Source: Oscillospiraceae bacterium
GTDB taxonomy: Bacteria > Bacillota > Clostridia > Oscillospirales > Oscillospiraceae
Length of the DNA: 10,546 nucleotides
Reading direction: 5' to 3'
Assembly (NCBI GenBank): GCA_015068335.1
Contig: SVKT01000045.1
Location: forward strand, 1-10,546
A model generated the notes under the pieces. It ran no database searches, was not told the DNA's origin, and saw only the letters and a program-made list of their open reading frames with translations. Shown here piece by piece: positions 1 to 6,964 of the stretch. Numbering within the stretch: position 1 is the first letter of the stretch; each line of letters opens with the position of its first letter. A program made the translations under genes and the position numbers.

Positions 1-1123
1 ACAGCTCGGCATAACCCTCCACGTCGTTGACGCGGACGATGTAGGTCTCGATCTCATCGCCAACCTTGACGATATCCTCAGGCTTTGCAGTGGGGTCATC
101 GGTCAGTTCGCTCATCTTGATGTAAGCATACTGCTTGGCGCCGACATCGACCAGAACCTCAGTGGGGTTGATGGCCATAACGGTACCGGTGACCTTCTCT
201 CCTGTATTTAAAGTTTTAAAAGACTGATTCAGTAATTCCTCGAAGGATTCCATACCCTCGGCCACTTTGATTTCTTCGCTCATCGTTGCATATACCTCCT
301 TAATAATGCCCGCAGGTGTAGAGGCGCCGGCTGTAAGCCCAGCAACAGAGCATCCATCGAAAAAGTCCGGCGAGAGCTCGTCCGCGTGTTCGATCTGGAT
401 CACACGGGGGCATCTCTTCATACAGATTTCCGTCAAATGTTTGGTGTTGGCGCTTTTACGGTCTCCCACTACAACCATTACGTCAGCCTGTTCGGCGATC
501 ATCATCGCTTCGGACTGCCGCTTATGCGTAGCATTGCATATTGTATCAAAGAATTTTGCGTTTGTACACTCTTTTTTTAGGATTTTCCAAGAAGTTTCAA
601 AAAGTTCGCGAATGCACGTGGTCTGCGCCACCACAGTCAGGGGCAGATCCTTTCGCGTTTCGTCGCCGGCAAGCCATTTCTGCACAGCATCGGGGCCTTC
701 GAATACCAGAGGATCACTGCACCAACTGGCAATTCCGATGACCTCGGGATGGTGGGGCTCTCCGATGATGACAGGCTGTCTTCCGTCCTGCTCCGCCTGC
801 GCCACCAGTTTCTGGATCCGGATGACGTTGGGACAGGTGGCATTGACGCAGGCGATCCCGCGGCGTTCCAGGTCATCCAGAACGCTTTTCAGTTCTCCGT
901 GAGAGCGGATCACAACGGTATCCCCTGCCTGTAACGTGGACGGATCCGCCACCTTGCGGACGCCCTTCTCCTCCAATGCACGAATAACGTGGGTGTTGTG
1001 GATCAGGTCGCCCAGCATACGGCAGCCGCCGGTCTCCTCTGCGGTTTTTTCTGCCAGATCCACAGCGCGCTGTACGCCGTAGCAGAAGCCGGCACTTTCG
1101 GCAAGAAGTATGTTTCTGCTCAC
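1..1123 (-). CDS. ispH-rpsA: Bifunctional IspH (HMBPP reductase) / ribosomal protein S1 fusion, 3' end outside window
   Basis: One uninterrupted frame of 374 visible codons. Residues 1-280 are IspH, the 4Fe-4S enzyme that reduces HMBPP to IPP and DMAPP in the last step of the MEP isoprenoid pathway. The three cluster cysteines are present (C14, C97 in NATCP, C196 in ICNAT), as are the substrate-site motifs SHGE (74-77), HPE (125-127), QTT (167-169) and SANT (224-227). After GIIKEVY, with no stop, the frame continues into an S1 N-terminus (MSEE, residue 281) and a first S1/OB RNA-binding repeat (about 308-374); more repeats should lie beyond the left edge. The GTG start overlaps the plsC TGA by four bases (GTGA), so coupling is likely. 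This fusion is known in Clostridia. Residue 225 is Ala where E. coli IspH has the phosphate-contacting Ser226; Ser224 and Asn226 are kept. An internal Shine-Dalgarno could also yield free S1. Confidence 0.95.
   Translation of the reverse strand, partial: MSRNILLAESAGFCYGVQRAVDLAEKTAEETGGCRMLGDLIHNTHVIRALEEKGVRKVADPSTLQAGDTVVIRSHGELKSVLDDLERRGIACVNATCPNVIRIQKLVAQAEQDGRQPVIIGEPHHPEVIGIASWCSDPLVFEGPDAVQKWLAGDETRKDLPLTVVAQTTCIRELFETSWKILKKECTNAKFFDTICNATHKRQSEAMMIAEQADVMVVVGDRKSANTKHLTEICMKRCPRVIQIEHADELSPDFFDGCSVAGLTAGASTPAGIIKEVYATMSEEIKVAEGMESFEELLNQSFKTLNTGEKVTGTVMAINPTEVLVDVGAKQYAYIKMSELTDDPTAKPEDIVKVGDEIETYIVRVNDVEGYAEL
281..301 (-). promoter_or_regulatory. Internal Shine-Dalgarno and ATG at the IspH/S1 junction
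   Basis: A full AAGGAGG lies at 301-295, and 11 bases further on is an in-frame ATG (283-281) that begins the S1-like sequence MSEEIKVAEG. The ATG sits exactly at the domain border. The spacing is slightly longer than ideal. The same bases encode Lys-Glu-Val near the IspH C-terminus. It could let ribosomes start anew and make S1 without IspH; that is inference. Confidence 0.5.
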
Positions 1124-1755
1124 AGGGGCTTCCCTCCCACGGCCTGACCGCCCAGCGCATAGGCGGCTTTCAGGATCTCGTCGGCGATCTGCTGCATTTC
1201 CTCGGCAGTGCCGCGGCGGCCGCTGACAGTCGGTGTGTAGGGTTTGCCGAACACCACACGGGTGCGGTGGAACAGCCGCTTCCCCTGTGCGATAAAGACC
1301 GGGATAATGGTGGCTTCCGTGCGGACGCCGATCATAGCCACGCCGCCCTTGGCGTGTGCGGGCAGACCATCCACGGCGCCGATGCCGTCGCGAATGACCG
1401 TTCCCTCGGGAAAGATCAGCAGATTGTCATTTGCTTTCAGGACCTGGATCGCAGTTTTAACCGCCTGAATATCACTTTCTCCGCGCTTTACCGGAAAGCC
1501 GCCCAACTTGCGGAAGAACCAGTTGAGCAGTTTGTTTTCAAACAACTCTGCCTTGCCCATAAAGTGCAGTCTGGAATTGACCGGAAGCGCCGCAGCCACC
1601 AGCAGCGGATCGATATCGCTGCAATGGTTCGGGCAGAACAGAACGCGGCTGGGCGGGACGTTTTCCAGTCCCTCTACCCGGGCGGGGAACAGCAAACGCA
1701 CCACCGGCCCCAACGTCCGATAAAGGAATCCAAACAGTTTGTTTAACGGTTTCAT
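1120..1755 (-). CDS. plsC: PlsC-type lysophospholipid acyltransferase (1-acylglycerol-3-phosphate O-acyltransferase)
   Basis: A 211-residue membrane-associated acyltransferase of the LPLAT/AGPAT family. The likely role is to transfer an acyl chain to position 2 of 1-acylglycerol-3-phosphate, giving phosphatidic acid for phospholipid synthesis. The family motifs are in order: the catalytic HX4D box as H44-C-S-D-I-D49, the glycerol-phosphate-binding segment around KRGESD (90-95), FPEGT (115-119), and the IPVF stretch that follows. The N-terminus (LFGFLYRTLGPVVRLLF) is hydrophobic and basic, suiting membrane attachment. The length is at the short end of the usual 200-250 residues. Its ATG shares one base with the cmk stop codon (TGATG), and its own stop overlaps the ispH GTG, so it is translated within a tight chain. 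The exact acyl acceptor cannot be read from sequence. Confidence 0.93.
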   Translation of the reverse strand: MKPLNKLFGFLYRTLGPVVRLLFPARVEGLENVPPSRVLFCPNHCSDIDPLLVAAALPVNSRLHFMGKAELFENKLLNWFFRKLGGFPVKRGESDIQAVKTAIQVLKANDNLLIFPEGTVIRDGIGAVDGLPAHAKGGVAMIGVRTEATIIPVFIAQGKRLFHRTRVVFGKPYTPTVSGRRGTAEEMQQIADEILKAAYALGGQAVGGKPL

Positions 1756-2429
1756 CAGCGGGTCTTCTCCTTAATGATTTGCAGCACCGCCTGCTCGGCC
1801 TCGGCAAAGTTCAGGCTGGTGGTGTCCAGCAGGGTGGCATCCTCCGCCTGTTTCAGGGGCGCCACGGCACGGTGGGAGTCGTTGTAGTCCCGCTGCTGGA
1901 TATCTTGCAGAACCGTTTCGAAGGGCTGGGGCGTTCCGCGCTGTTCCAGTTCCAGATGGCGGCGGCGTGCACGCTCTTCTGCGGTGGCGGTCAGGAAGAT
2001 CTTGACCTGTGCGTCGGGCAGAACCACCGTACCGATGTCACGGCCGTCCATAATCACGTTGTTGGTGCGGGCCAACTGCCGCTGCATTTCCAGCAGAAAT
2101 GCACGGACAGGCGGATGCGCGGAAACGGCAGAGGCGTACATAGAGATCTCGGGCAGGCGGATCTCTTTGGTAACATCCTGCCCGTTGAGCAGCATATGCT
2201 GCAAGCCGTCCTCGCCGTAGCACATTTCCACCCGGATCTCAGGCAGGATCGCCGTCACGGCCTCCTGGTCCTTAGGCTCGATTCCGTGGCTGAACACATA
2301 GTAGCCAATGGTACGGTACAGCGCGCCGGTATCCACATACACATAGCCCAGTTTGGCAGAAAGACTCTTGGCAAGCGTGCTTTTTCCGGCTCCGGAGGGG
2401 CCGTCGATGGCAACGGAAATGGTTTTCAT
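1755..2429 (-). CDS. cmk: Cytidylate kinase
   Basis: A cytosolic 224-residue nucleoside monophosphate kinase that phosphorylates CMP and dCMP with ATP, feeding RNA, DNA and CDP-lipid synthesis. The P-loop GPSGAGKST occupies residues 10-18. It is followed by VDTGALYR (the NMP-binding region), RDIGTVVLPDAQVKIFLTA (typical of Cmk) and the C-terminal RDYNDSHRAVAPLKQAEDA segment with the lid and binding residues. The size matches family members. A GTG at 2438 opens the same frame three codons earlier, but AGGAG lies eight bases before the ATG at 2429, so I use the ATG. The gene begins about 14 bases after the flavoprotein gene and runs into plsC. In Bacillus, cmk is likewise next to an S1-like gene (ypfD), so this neighbourhood is conserved. 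Confidence 0.96.
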   Translation of the reverse strand: MKTISVAIDGPSGAGKSTLAKSLSAKLGYVYVDTGALYRTIGYYVFSHGIEPKDQEAVTAILPEIRVEMCYGEDGLQHMLLNGQDVTKEIRLPEISMYASAVSAHPPVRAFLLEMQRQLARTNNVIMDGRDIGTVVLPDAQVKIFLTATAEERARRRHLELEQRGTPQPFETVLQDIQQRDYNDSHRAVAPLKQAEDATLLDTTSLNFAEAEQAVLQIIKEKTR

Positions 2430-2443
2430 AGGGTTCACTCCTG

Positions 2444-3685
2444 TTACATATTGTTTTGCGCTGCGGCAAAACCGGCCGCTTTGCCGGTCGCCCAGGCGAT
2501 TTGTAAGTTAAATCCGCCGGTATAGGCATCCACGTCAATGAGTTCACCTGCAAAGTAAAGTCCCTTTACAAGTTTTGATTCCATTGTTGTAGGGTTGATC
2601 TCCCCAACTTTGATGCCGCCGGATGTGATGATCGCATCGGTCACCGGACGCGGCCCCGCGATCTCTACGGGAAACGCCTTCAACAGGCCCAGCAATTGCC
2701 GCCTCTGCTCCCTGGTGAGGTCGTGGACCTTCTGGTGCGGGGGGATGCCGGTCAGTTCCACCATCACCGGGATTAGTTTTTGGGGGAGCAGATCGTCCAG
2801 CGCGTTGCAGAAATCGCTGTTGGCGTGTTTTTCAAAATCCGAAAGCAGGCGTTTGTCCAATGTCTGCTCGTCCAACGCCGGCTTCAAATCGATTTCCAGA
2901 CGGTATTCTTTCTTGTCGAAGTGGCGCATATGGGCGGAAGCGGACAGGATCAGCGGACCGCTGACGCCAAAATGGGTAAAGAGCATCTCGCCGAAATCGG
3001 TGTAGAGTTTCTTGTTGTTCTCAAAGACGGTCAGTCCAACATTCCGCAGACTCAACCCCTGCATTCTTGCACAGAGGTTCCCCTTCTCTTTCAGGGGGAC
3101 CAGCGAGGCCCGCAGGGGCGTGACGGTGTGGCCGGCCTCGGCTGCGATGCGGTGCCCTTCTCCTGTGGAACCGGTGGCGGGATAGGACACGCCGCCGGTA
3201 GCAAGGATGACCGCATCTGCCGGATATTCCTTCTGCTCACCCGTGACGCCGCATACCGCACCGTCTTCGATTTGCAGGCTGACTGCCCGGTCGCGGACCA
3301 GCGCCACTTTCAGGGCTTTCAGGCGGCGTTCCAGCGCGCCGCTGACATCGAATGCCCGGTCGCTGACAGGAAACACGCGGTTTCCCCGTTCCGTTTTCAT
3401 CGGAACGCCCAACTGCTCGAAATAAGCCTTGGCATCCCTGCCGTCAAAGCGGGAAAACACGCTGTACAAAAACTTGCCGTTCTGGGGCGTGTTGGCCAGA
3501 AGGGTTTGCAGGTCTGCGTCATTGGTGACGTTGCAGCGGCCTTTGCCTGTAATATTCAGTTTCTTTCCCAATCGTTCATTGGGTTCCAGCAGAGTGACCT
3601 GAGCCCCCTGCTCTGCGGCAGAAATGGCAGCCATCATACCGGCTGCGCCGCCGCCGACTACAACGATCCTTCTCTTATTCATCAT
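2444..3685 (-). CDS. BaiN/HI0933 (YhiN)-family FAD-dependent oxidoreductase
   Basis: A roughly 413-residue flavoprotein of the HI0933/YhiN (COG2081) family. An N-terminal Rossmann dinucleotide fold has GGGAAG at 11-16 and an acidic residue at the end of strand 2 (E34). The family hallmark GKKLNITGKGRCNVTN spans 40-55. VILATGGVSYPATGSTGEGH follows in the middle. The C-terminal FAD-binding block is ITSGGIKVGEINPTTMESK, then GLYFAGELIDVDAYTGGFNLQIAWATGKAAG. Members carry FAD, but most have no proven substrate. One relative, BaiN, was assigned to bile-acid dehydroxylation, and nothing here supports that role specifically. The start is uncertain: ATG at 3685 or 3682, or TTG at 3697, none with a clear Shine-Dalgarno. 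Whichever is used, the 5' end overlaps the regulator gene, so coupled translation is likely. Confidence 0.92.
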   Translation of the reverse strand: MMNKRRIVVVGGGAAGMMAAISAAEQGAQVTLLEPNERLGKKLNITGKGRCNVTNDADLQTLLANTPQNGKFLYSVFSRFDGRDAKAYFEQLGVPMKTERGNRVFPVSDRAFDVSGALERRLKALKVALVRDRAVSLQIEDGAVCGVTGEQKEYPADAVILATGGVSYPATGSTGEGHRIAAEAGHTVTPLRASLVPLKEKGNLCARMQGLSLRNVGLTVFENNKKLYTDFGEMLFTHFGVSGPLILSASAHMRHFDKKEYRLEIDLKPALDEQTLDKRLLSDFEKHANSDFCNALDDLLPQKLIPVMVELTGIPPHQKVHDLTREQRRQLLGLLKAFPVEIAGPRPVTDAIITSGGIKVGEINPTTMESKLVKGLYFAGELIDVDAYTGGFNLQIAWATGKAAGFAAAQNNM

Positions 3686-4541
3686 CCATTTTACCAAATA
3701 CGCTGTAAGCGTCCCAGATGTCCTCTAACTCCCCGAAGATCGTGGACACGTCGGCGCCCATACGGTGTGCCAGGGCCACCAGAAGCGCGTTCAGGATAGA
3801 CAGCGGCGCCACCATAGAGTCCACGAAGGAGAGCATTTCGCAGGGGGCGAACAGGGATGCTGCGGCCTTCTGGTGGATGGGAGACATCGGACTGTCTGTC
3901 AGGCCGATGATCGTCGCGCCTCTGTCCTTGGCAAACTGGACGGTGCTGAGGGTGATCTTGGAGTACCGGGGGAAACTGATGGCGATGAGCACGTCGCCGG
4001 GGCCGATGCGGAACAACTGCTCAAAAATTTCGCCGGTGGCGCTGGACTGGACCAGCGTTACATTTTCAAACAGCAGGTGCATATAGAAATGCAGGTATCC
4101 CGCCACGAATGCCGAGGAGCGGGAGCCGACGATGTAGATATGCTTTGCGTTCAGAATGTGTTCCATAACTTCGCCGAAGGCGCCGCGATCCGACCGTGCG
4201 GCCATTTCCCGGAGTTGGTCAATATCCGCCTGCACCACAGAGCCCAGAATGTCCGGGCCGGAGAGTTTATCGTCCGCGACCTGGATTCTCTGGGTGGAGG
4301 TCAATCGGCTGCGGATCATCTCCTGCAAGGCGCGCTGCATACTGGGATAGCCCTCGTAGCCCAGTTCCGAGGCAAAACGAACCACGGTGGACTCGCTGAC
4401 GCCAACCAATTTGCCCAACTTGCTGGCGGTCATAAAGGCGGCCTTGTCGTAATTTTCAAGAATGTATGCCGCGATGCGCTTCTGCCCCTTTGAGAAGGAA
4501 CTCATATTGCTCTCGACAATGTGTAAGATGCTCTTGGGCAC
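3675..4541 (-). CDS. RpiR/MurR-family transcriptional regulator (HTH + SIS domain)
   Basis: A transcription factor of about 288 residues. The N-terminal HTH_6 domain covers roughly residues 5-80, with the recognition region ASKLGKLVGVSESTVVRFASELGY (39-62). A C-terminal SIS domain (about 130-265) contains HIYIVGSRSSAFVAGYL and VLIAISFPRYSK. SIS domains of this family bind phosphorylated sugars or amino sugars, and the regulators control sugar or cell-wall amino-sugar catabolism; the effector here is unknown. An ATG at 4547 is only one base after GGAGG, whereas GTG at 4541 is seven bases after it, so I prefer the GTG; the proteins differ by two residues. It is the first gene of its operon, with its own promoter upstream. 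No sugar gene is nearby: the partners are a flavoprotein, cmk, plsC and ispH-rpsA, which is unusual for this family. Confidence 0.93.
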   Translation of the reverse strand: MPKSILHIVESNMSSFSKGQKRIAAYILENYDKAAFMTASKLGKLVGVSESTVVRFASELGYEGYPSMQRALQEMIRSRLTSTQRIQVADDKLSGPDILGSVVQADIDQLREMAARSDRGAFGEVMEHILNAKHIYIVGSRSSAFVAGYLHFYMHLLFENVTLVQSSATGEIFEQLFRIGPGDVLIAISFPRYSKITLSTVQFAKDRGATIIGLTDSPMSPIHQKAAASLFAPCEMLSFVDSMVAPLSILNALLVALAHRMGADVSTIFGELEDIWDAYSVFGKMDDE

Positions 4542-4607
4542 GGTCATCCCTCCGTGTTCTCTCTGTTCTGCGTCTCAACGAAATGGGGACAGGACAGACG
4601 CTCTCAT

Positions 4608-4635
4608 ATTGTATCACAAACTCGTCATATTTCAA
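4608..4635 (-). promoter_or_regulatory. Sigma-A-type promoter of the rpiR-cmk-plsC-ispH/rpsA operon
   Basis: Reading the minus strand, TTGAAA (4635-4630) is followed after 16 bases by TACAAT (4613-4608). Five of six -35 bases and five of six -10 bases match the housekeeping consensus. It would start transcription near 4601, leaving a leader of about 55-60 bases. It lies between the upstream operon's terminator and the regulator start, exactly where a promoter is needed. Confidence 0.65.
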
Positions 4636-4666
4636 ACTCTATTTGCAGGATTTCTTTCAAAATTGC

Positions 4667-4694
4667 AAAAAAATAGCCGCGTAAGCGGCTATTT
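4667..4694 (-). terminator. Intrinsic terminator after rluB
   Basis: On the minus strand a 10-bp perfect stem (AAATAGCCGC with GCGGCTATTT) encloses a TTAC loop and runs into a T-tract (seven T, 4673-4667). It begins five bases past the rluB stop codon. It separates the scpAB-rluB operon from the rpiR operon. Confidence 0.9.
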
Positions 4695-4698
4695 CCGT

Positions 4699-5406
4699 TT
4701 ATGCGTTTTTCAGCGCTTCCACTTCCGCTTCGGTGAGATACCGCCACGTTCCGGCAGGAAGATCGCCCAGAGACAGGGTATGCTCCGCAACGCGGCGCAG
4801 CCGCTCCACGTGCAGATCGCAGGCGGCACACATCCGGCGGATCTGACGGTTTTTTCCCTCGTGGATCACGATGGAAAGGGTCGCCTTGTGTTTGCTTTGT
4901 GTCAAAACGGTCACGTCTGCGGGGCGGATCGGCTCCCCTTCCAGATCCGTGATGGCGGAAAGGCGCTCTGCTGCGCCATCTATCGCACCGCTGACCCAGA
5001 CGTGGTAGGTTTTGTTGATTTCCCCTGCGGGATGCAGCAGACGCTGCATCAGGGCGCCGTCGTTGGTCATCAGGAGCAGGCCCTCGGAATTCAGGTCCAA
5101 CCGCCCAACGGGATAGACCCGCACGCCGCAGTCTGCCACCAGATCGGCGGCGGTGGGGCGGCCTTTTTCGTCAGAGAGTGTGGTGACATAGCCGCAGGGC
5201 TTGTTCAGCAGCAGATAGACCCGCTTCTCCTCGACGGAAACGGCAGCACCGTCCACCCGGATGTCATCCACCTCCGGGTCGGCCTGCTGGCCCAGAACGG
5301 CAGGCGTTCCGTTCACGGTGACTCTGCCGGATAAAATGTAGTTCTCCGCCGCTCTGCGGGAGCAGATCCCGGCGGCGGAGAGGATTTTTTGCAATCGCTC
5401 CTGCAT
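4699..5406 (-). CDS. rluB: RluB/RsuA-family rRNA pseudouridine synthase
   Basis: A 235-residue enzyme that isomerises a uridine to pseudouridine, most likely in 23S rRNA as for RluB. An N-terminal S4 RNA-binding domain (1-60, MQERLQKILSAAGICSRRAAE) is followed by the catalytic domain with NKPCGYVTT (69-77), the catalytic motif GRLDLNSEGLLL (Asp104), KTYHVWV, and the closing EGKNRQIRRMC and WRYLTEAEVEAL. The frame stays open far upstream across the dac gene, but the S4 domain starts at this methionine. TGAGG lies six bases before ATG 5406. A second in-frame ATG at 5418 overlaps the dac stop (ATGA) but lacks a Shine-Dalgarno. It is the last gene of the operon. RluB versus RluE/RluF specificity cannot be settled by eye, although the family and the scpAB neighbourhood (as in Bacillus ypuL) favour RluB. 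Confidence 0.93.
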   Translation of the reverse strand: MQERLQKILSAAGICSRRAAENYILSGRVTVNGTPAVLGQQADPEVDDIRVDGAAVSVEEKRVYLLLNKPCGYVTTLSDEKGRPTAADLVADCGVRVYPVGRLDLNSEGLLLMTNDGALMQRLLHPAGEINKTYHVWVSGAIDGAAERLSAITDLEGEPIRPADVTVLTQSKHKATLSIVIHEGKNRQIRRMCAACDLHVERLRRVAEHTLSLGDLPAGTWRYLTEAEVEALKNA

Positions 5407-5414
5407 ATGTGACC

Positions 5415-6503
5415 TCATCCAGATAATCCGTTTTTCAGGGTATACAGCGCAGATACCAATTGGGGCGGAACGCTTTCGCCGCACAGCAGCGACACACGCC
5501 CCACTTCCCTGCCGTCCAGGGAGAAGATCGCCTCGCCTACTTGGGTGCCGGCAGATACCGGCGCAGCAAGCGGGGCGGTTTGGGTGATTTGCGAAGTGAG
5601 CCGTTCCCCTTCTGCCAACGGCCAGGCAAAACTCTCCGCCGCCACAAGGGGCACGGTTTCTTTCGTACCGTTCAGAACGGGGATCTCCCCCAGCGGCTGC
5701 CCCAGAACGGCTGCCTGACACAGGGGAAATGCAGAAAAGCCATACTCGAAAAGTGTCTGGTGGTCTGCCCAATCGTTTCCGTCCTGCAAGGTGACCGCCA
5801 CCAGCCGCTGCCCGTTTCGCTCCGCACAACTGACAAGAGTCCGTCCGGCGGCTTTTGTATATCCTGTTTTCAGGCCGGTACAGCCCTCCATATAGGACAG
5901 CAACTTATTATGGTTGGTCATCGTCCTTCCGCCGATGGTGGCGGAGCGGGTGGATGCGATGCGCATCAGCGTTTCGTTTTTCGCCGCTGCGCAGGCTAGG
6001 ATCGCCATATCCCGTGCAGTGGAATAGTGGCCGTCCGCGTCCAGACCGTTGGGATTGGCAAAGGAACTGTGCTCCATTCCCAGCGTCCTTGCCGTTTCAT
6101 TCATCATTGACACGAAGGCTTCGGTGCTGCCGCCGACGTGCTGGGCGACGGCGACCGCCGCATCGTTTCCGGAACAGAGCAGCAAACCGTACAGCAGCGT
6201 TTCCAGCGTCAACTGCTCCCCTGCTTTCAGATACATCGAGGAACCCTCGGTGTAGGCCGCCTCGCGGGAGACGGTTACGATATCGGTCAGGGTTCCTTCC
6301 TGAATGGCAACCAGCGCCGTCAGGATCTTTGTTGTGCTGGCGATCAGCATCTGTTTGTCGGCATTCTGCTCGTACAGGACTCGCCCACTGTCTGCGTCCA
6401 TCAGGATCGCAGAGGTGGCAGAAGTGCTGACGGCAAAGGACTTGACCGACAATGTCTGCACCAGCAGGACCAGAAAAAACACGGAAAGCGCGCGCCGTAA
6501 CAA
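5415..6503 (-). CDS. D-alanyl-D-alanine carboxypeptidase, DacF/DacB-type low-molecular-weight PBP
   Basis: A 362-residue exported serine peptidase (S11) that trims the terminal D-Ala from peptidoglycan pentapeptides and so limits cross-linking. The signal peptide is residues 1 to about 24: basic LLRR, then a hydrophobic core, then a small-residue cleavage region near SFA. All three active-site motifs are visible: S56-T-T-K59 (SxxK, with the acylated serine), S111-G-N113 and K212-T-G214. A PBP5_C-like beta domain follows from about 270, and the tail may be a membrane-anchoring helix. The start is TTG, with GAGG nine bases before it. An in-frame TGA two codons upstream rules out a longer form, and the next Met would remove the signal peptide. 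The stop overlaps a possible rluB ATG. Neighbouring gerW suggests a role in spore cortex, like DacB or DacF, but this is inference. Confidence 0.92.
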   Translation of the reverse strand: MLRRALSVFFLVLLVQTLSVKSFAVSTSATSAILMDADSGRVLYEQNADKQMLIASTTKILTALVAIQEGTLTDIVTVSREAAYTEGSSMYLKAGEQLTLETLLYGLLLCSGNDAAVAVAQHVGGSTEAFVSMMNETARTLGMEHSSFANPNGLDADGHYSTARDMAILACAAAKNETLMRIASTRSATIGGRTMTNHNKLLSYMEGCTGLKTGYTKAAGRTLVSCAERNGQRLVAVTLQDGNDWADHQTLFEYGFSAFPLCQAAVLGQPLGEIPVLNGTKETVPLVAAESFAWPLAEGERLTSQITQTAPLAAPVSAGTQVGEAIFSLDGREVGRVSLLCGESVPPQLVSALYTLKNGLSG

Positions 6504-6506
6504 CTG

Positions 6507-6534
6507 TCATCACCTCGTTTGCTCACAGTGATGA
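6507..6534 (-). promoter_or_regulatory. Inverted repeat over the dac ribosome binding site
   Basis: GTGATGA and TCATCAC form a perfect 7-bp inverted repeat with a 14-base loop in the gerW-dac gap. In the mRNA the 3' arm covers the end of the GAGGTGATGA Shine-Dalgarno that serves the TTG start. Partial hiding of the site is possible. The stem is short and AT-rich enough to be weak or a chance match. Confidence 0.3.
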
Positions 6535-6547
6535 TAGTATGTCCCGC

Positions 6548-6949
6548 TTACAGGGCTTCTTTTTCTTCCTTTTTGTCGAAAAATTTTTCCACCTTATCCA
6601 GCAGGTCGGGCGCCATATCCACAATGCGATCCACGGTGGTCTTGGGCGGGGCTGCAACCGGCAGAACACGGGTAAAGCCGTCCTTGATCACCAGGAATGC
6701 CACGGGATCGATCTTTACGCCGGCGCCCGCGCCGCCGCCGAAGCCGTCTTTGGGTGTGCTTTTGCCGTAATCTGCACCGCCGCCGCCAAAGCCGAAACTA
6801 ACCTTGGAGATGGGGATCAGGGTCACGCCGTCCGGCGTAGTGATGGGCTGTCCGACGATGGTGTTGGTGTCCACCATCTCACGAACCTTATCCATAGAGG
6901 AACGGATCAGGTCGCTCAGGTTGTTCTTTTTTTCCATCGTGTTATCCAT
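6548..6949 (-). CDS. gerW: GerW-family sporulation protein (YtfJ)
   Basis: A 133-residue member of the GerW/YtfJ family, found in endospore formers. In Bacillus the protein is forespore-made and needed for normal germination through the GerA-type receptors; its biochemical action is unknown. The layout is typical. An N-terminal helix (10-27) leads to IVGQPITTPDGVTLIPISKVSFGFGGGG (31-58). A glycine-rich loop with GFGGGAGAG (69-77) follows, then VKIDPVAFLVIKDG, and a charged helical tail (DLLDKVEKFFDKKEEKE). There is no signal peptide. The frame can start at ATG 6958, but AGGA lies eight bases before ATG 6949, so I take the latter. It follows the DUF2953 gene by about 15 bases. DUF2953 (YtfI) and YtfJ are also neighbours in Bacillus, which supports both calls. 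Confidence 0.93.
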   Translation of the reverse strand: MDNTMEKKNNLSDLIRSSMDKVREMVDTNTIVGQPITTPDGVTLIPISKVSFGFGGGGADYGKSTPKDGFGGGAGAGVKIDPVAFLVIKDGFTRVLPVAAPPKTTVDRIVDMAPDLLDKVEKFFDKKEEKEAL

Positions 6950-6964
6950 AAGCGTCATCCTTTC

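Noticed and set aside
1779..2525. Plus-strand open frame of 248 codons opposite cmk
   Set aside because: It is the shadow of a clear cytidylate kinase, with no domain of its own.
2444..3685. Bile-acid pathway function for the BaiN-like flavoprotein
   Set aside because: The family is broad and widespread, and no other bile-acid gene is present in the window.
2780..3799. Plus-strand open frame of 339 codons opposite the BaiN-like gene
   Set aside because: It mirrors a conserved flavoprotein in the opposite strand, and its composition is the mirror of that gene (rich in Gln, His, Arg and Gly) with no family motif.
5407..5829. N-terminal extension of the rluB frame by 141 codons
   Set aside because: The extra region overlaps the conserved dac coding sequence in another frame, while the S4 domain and a good Shine-Dalgarno place the start at 5406.
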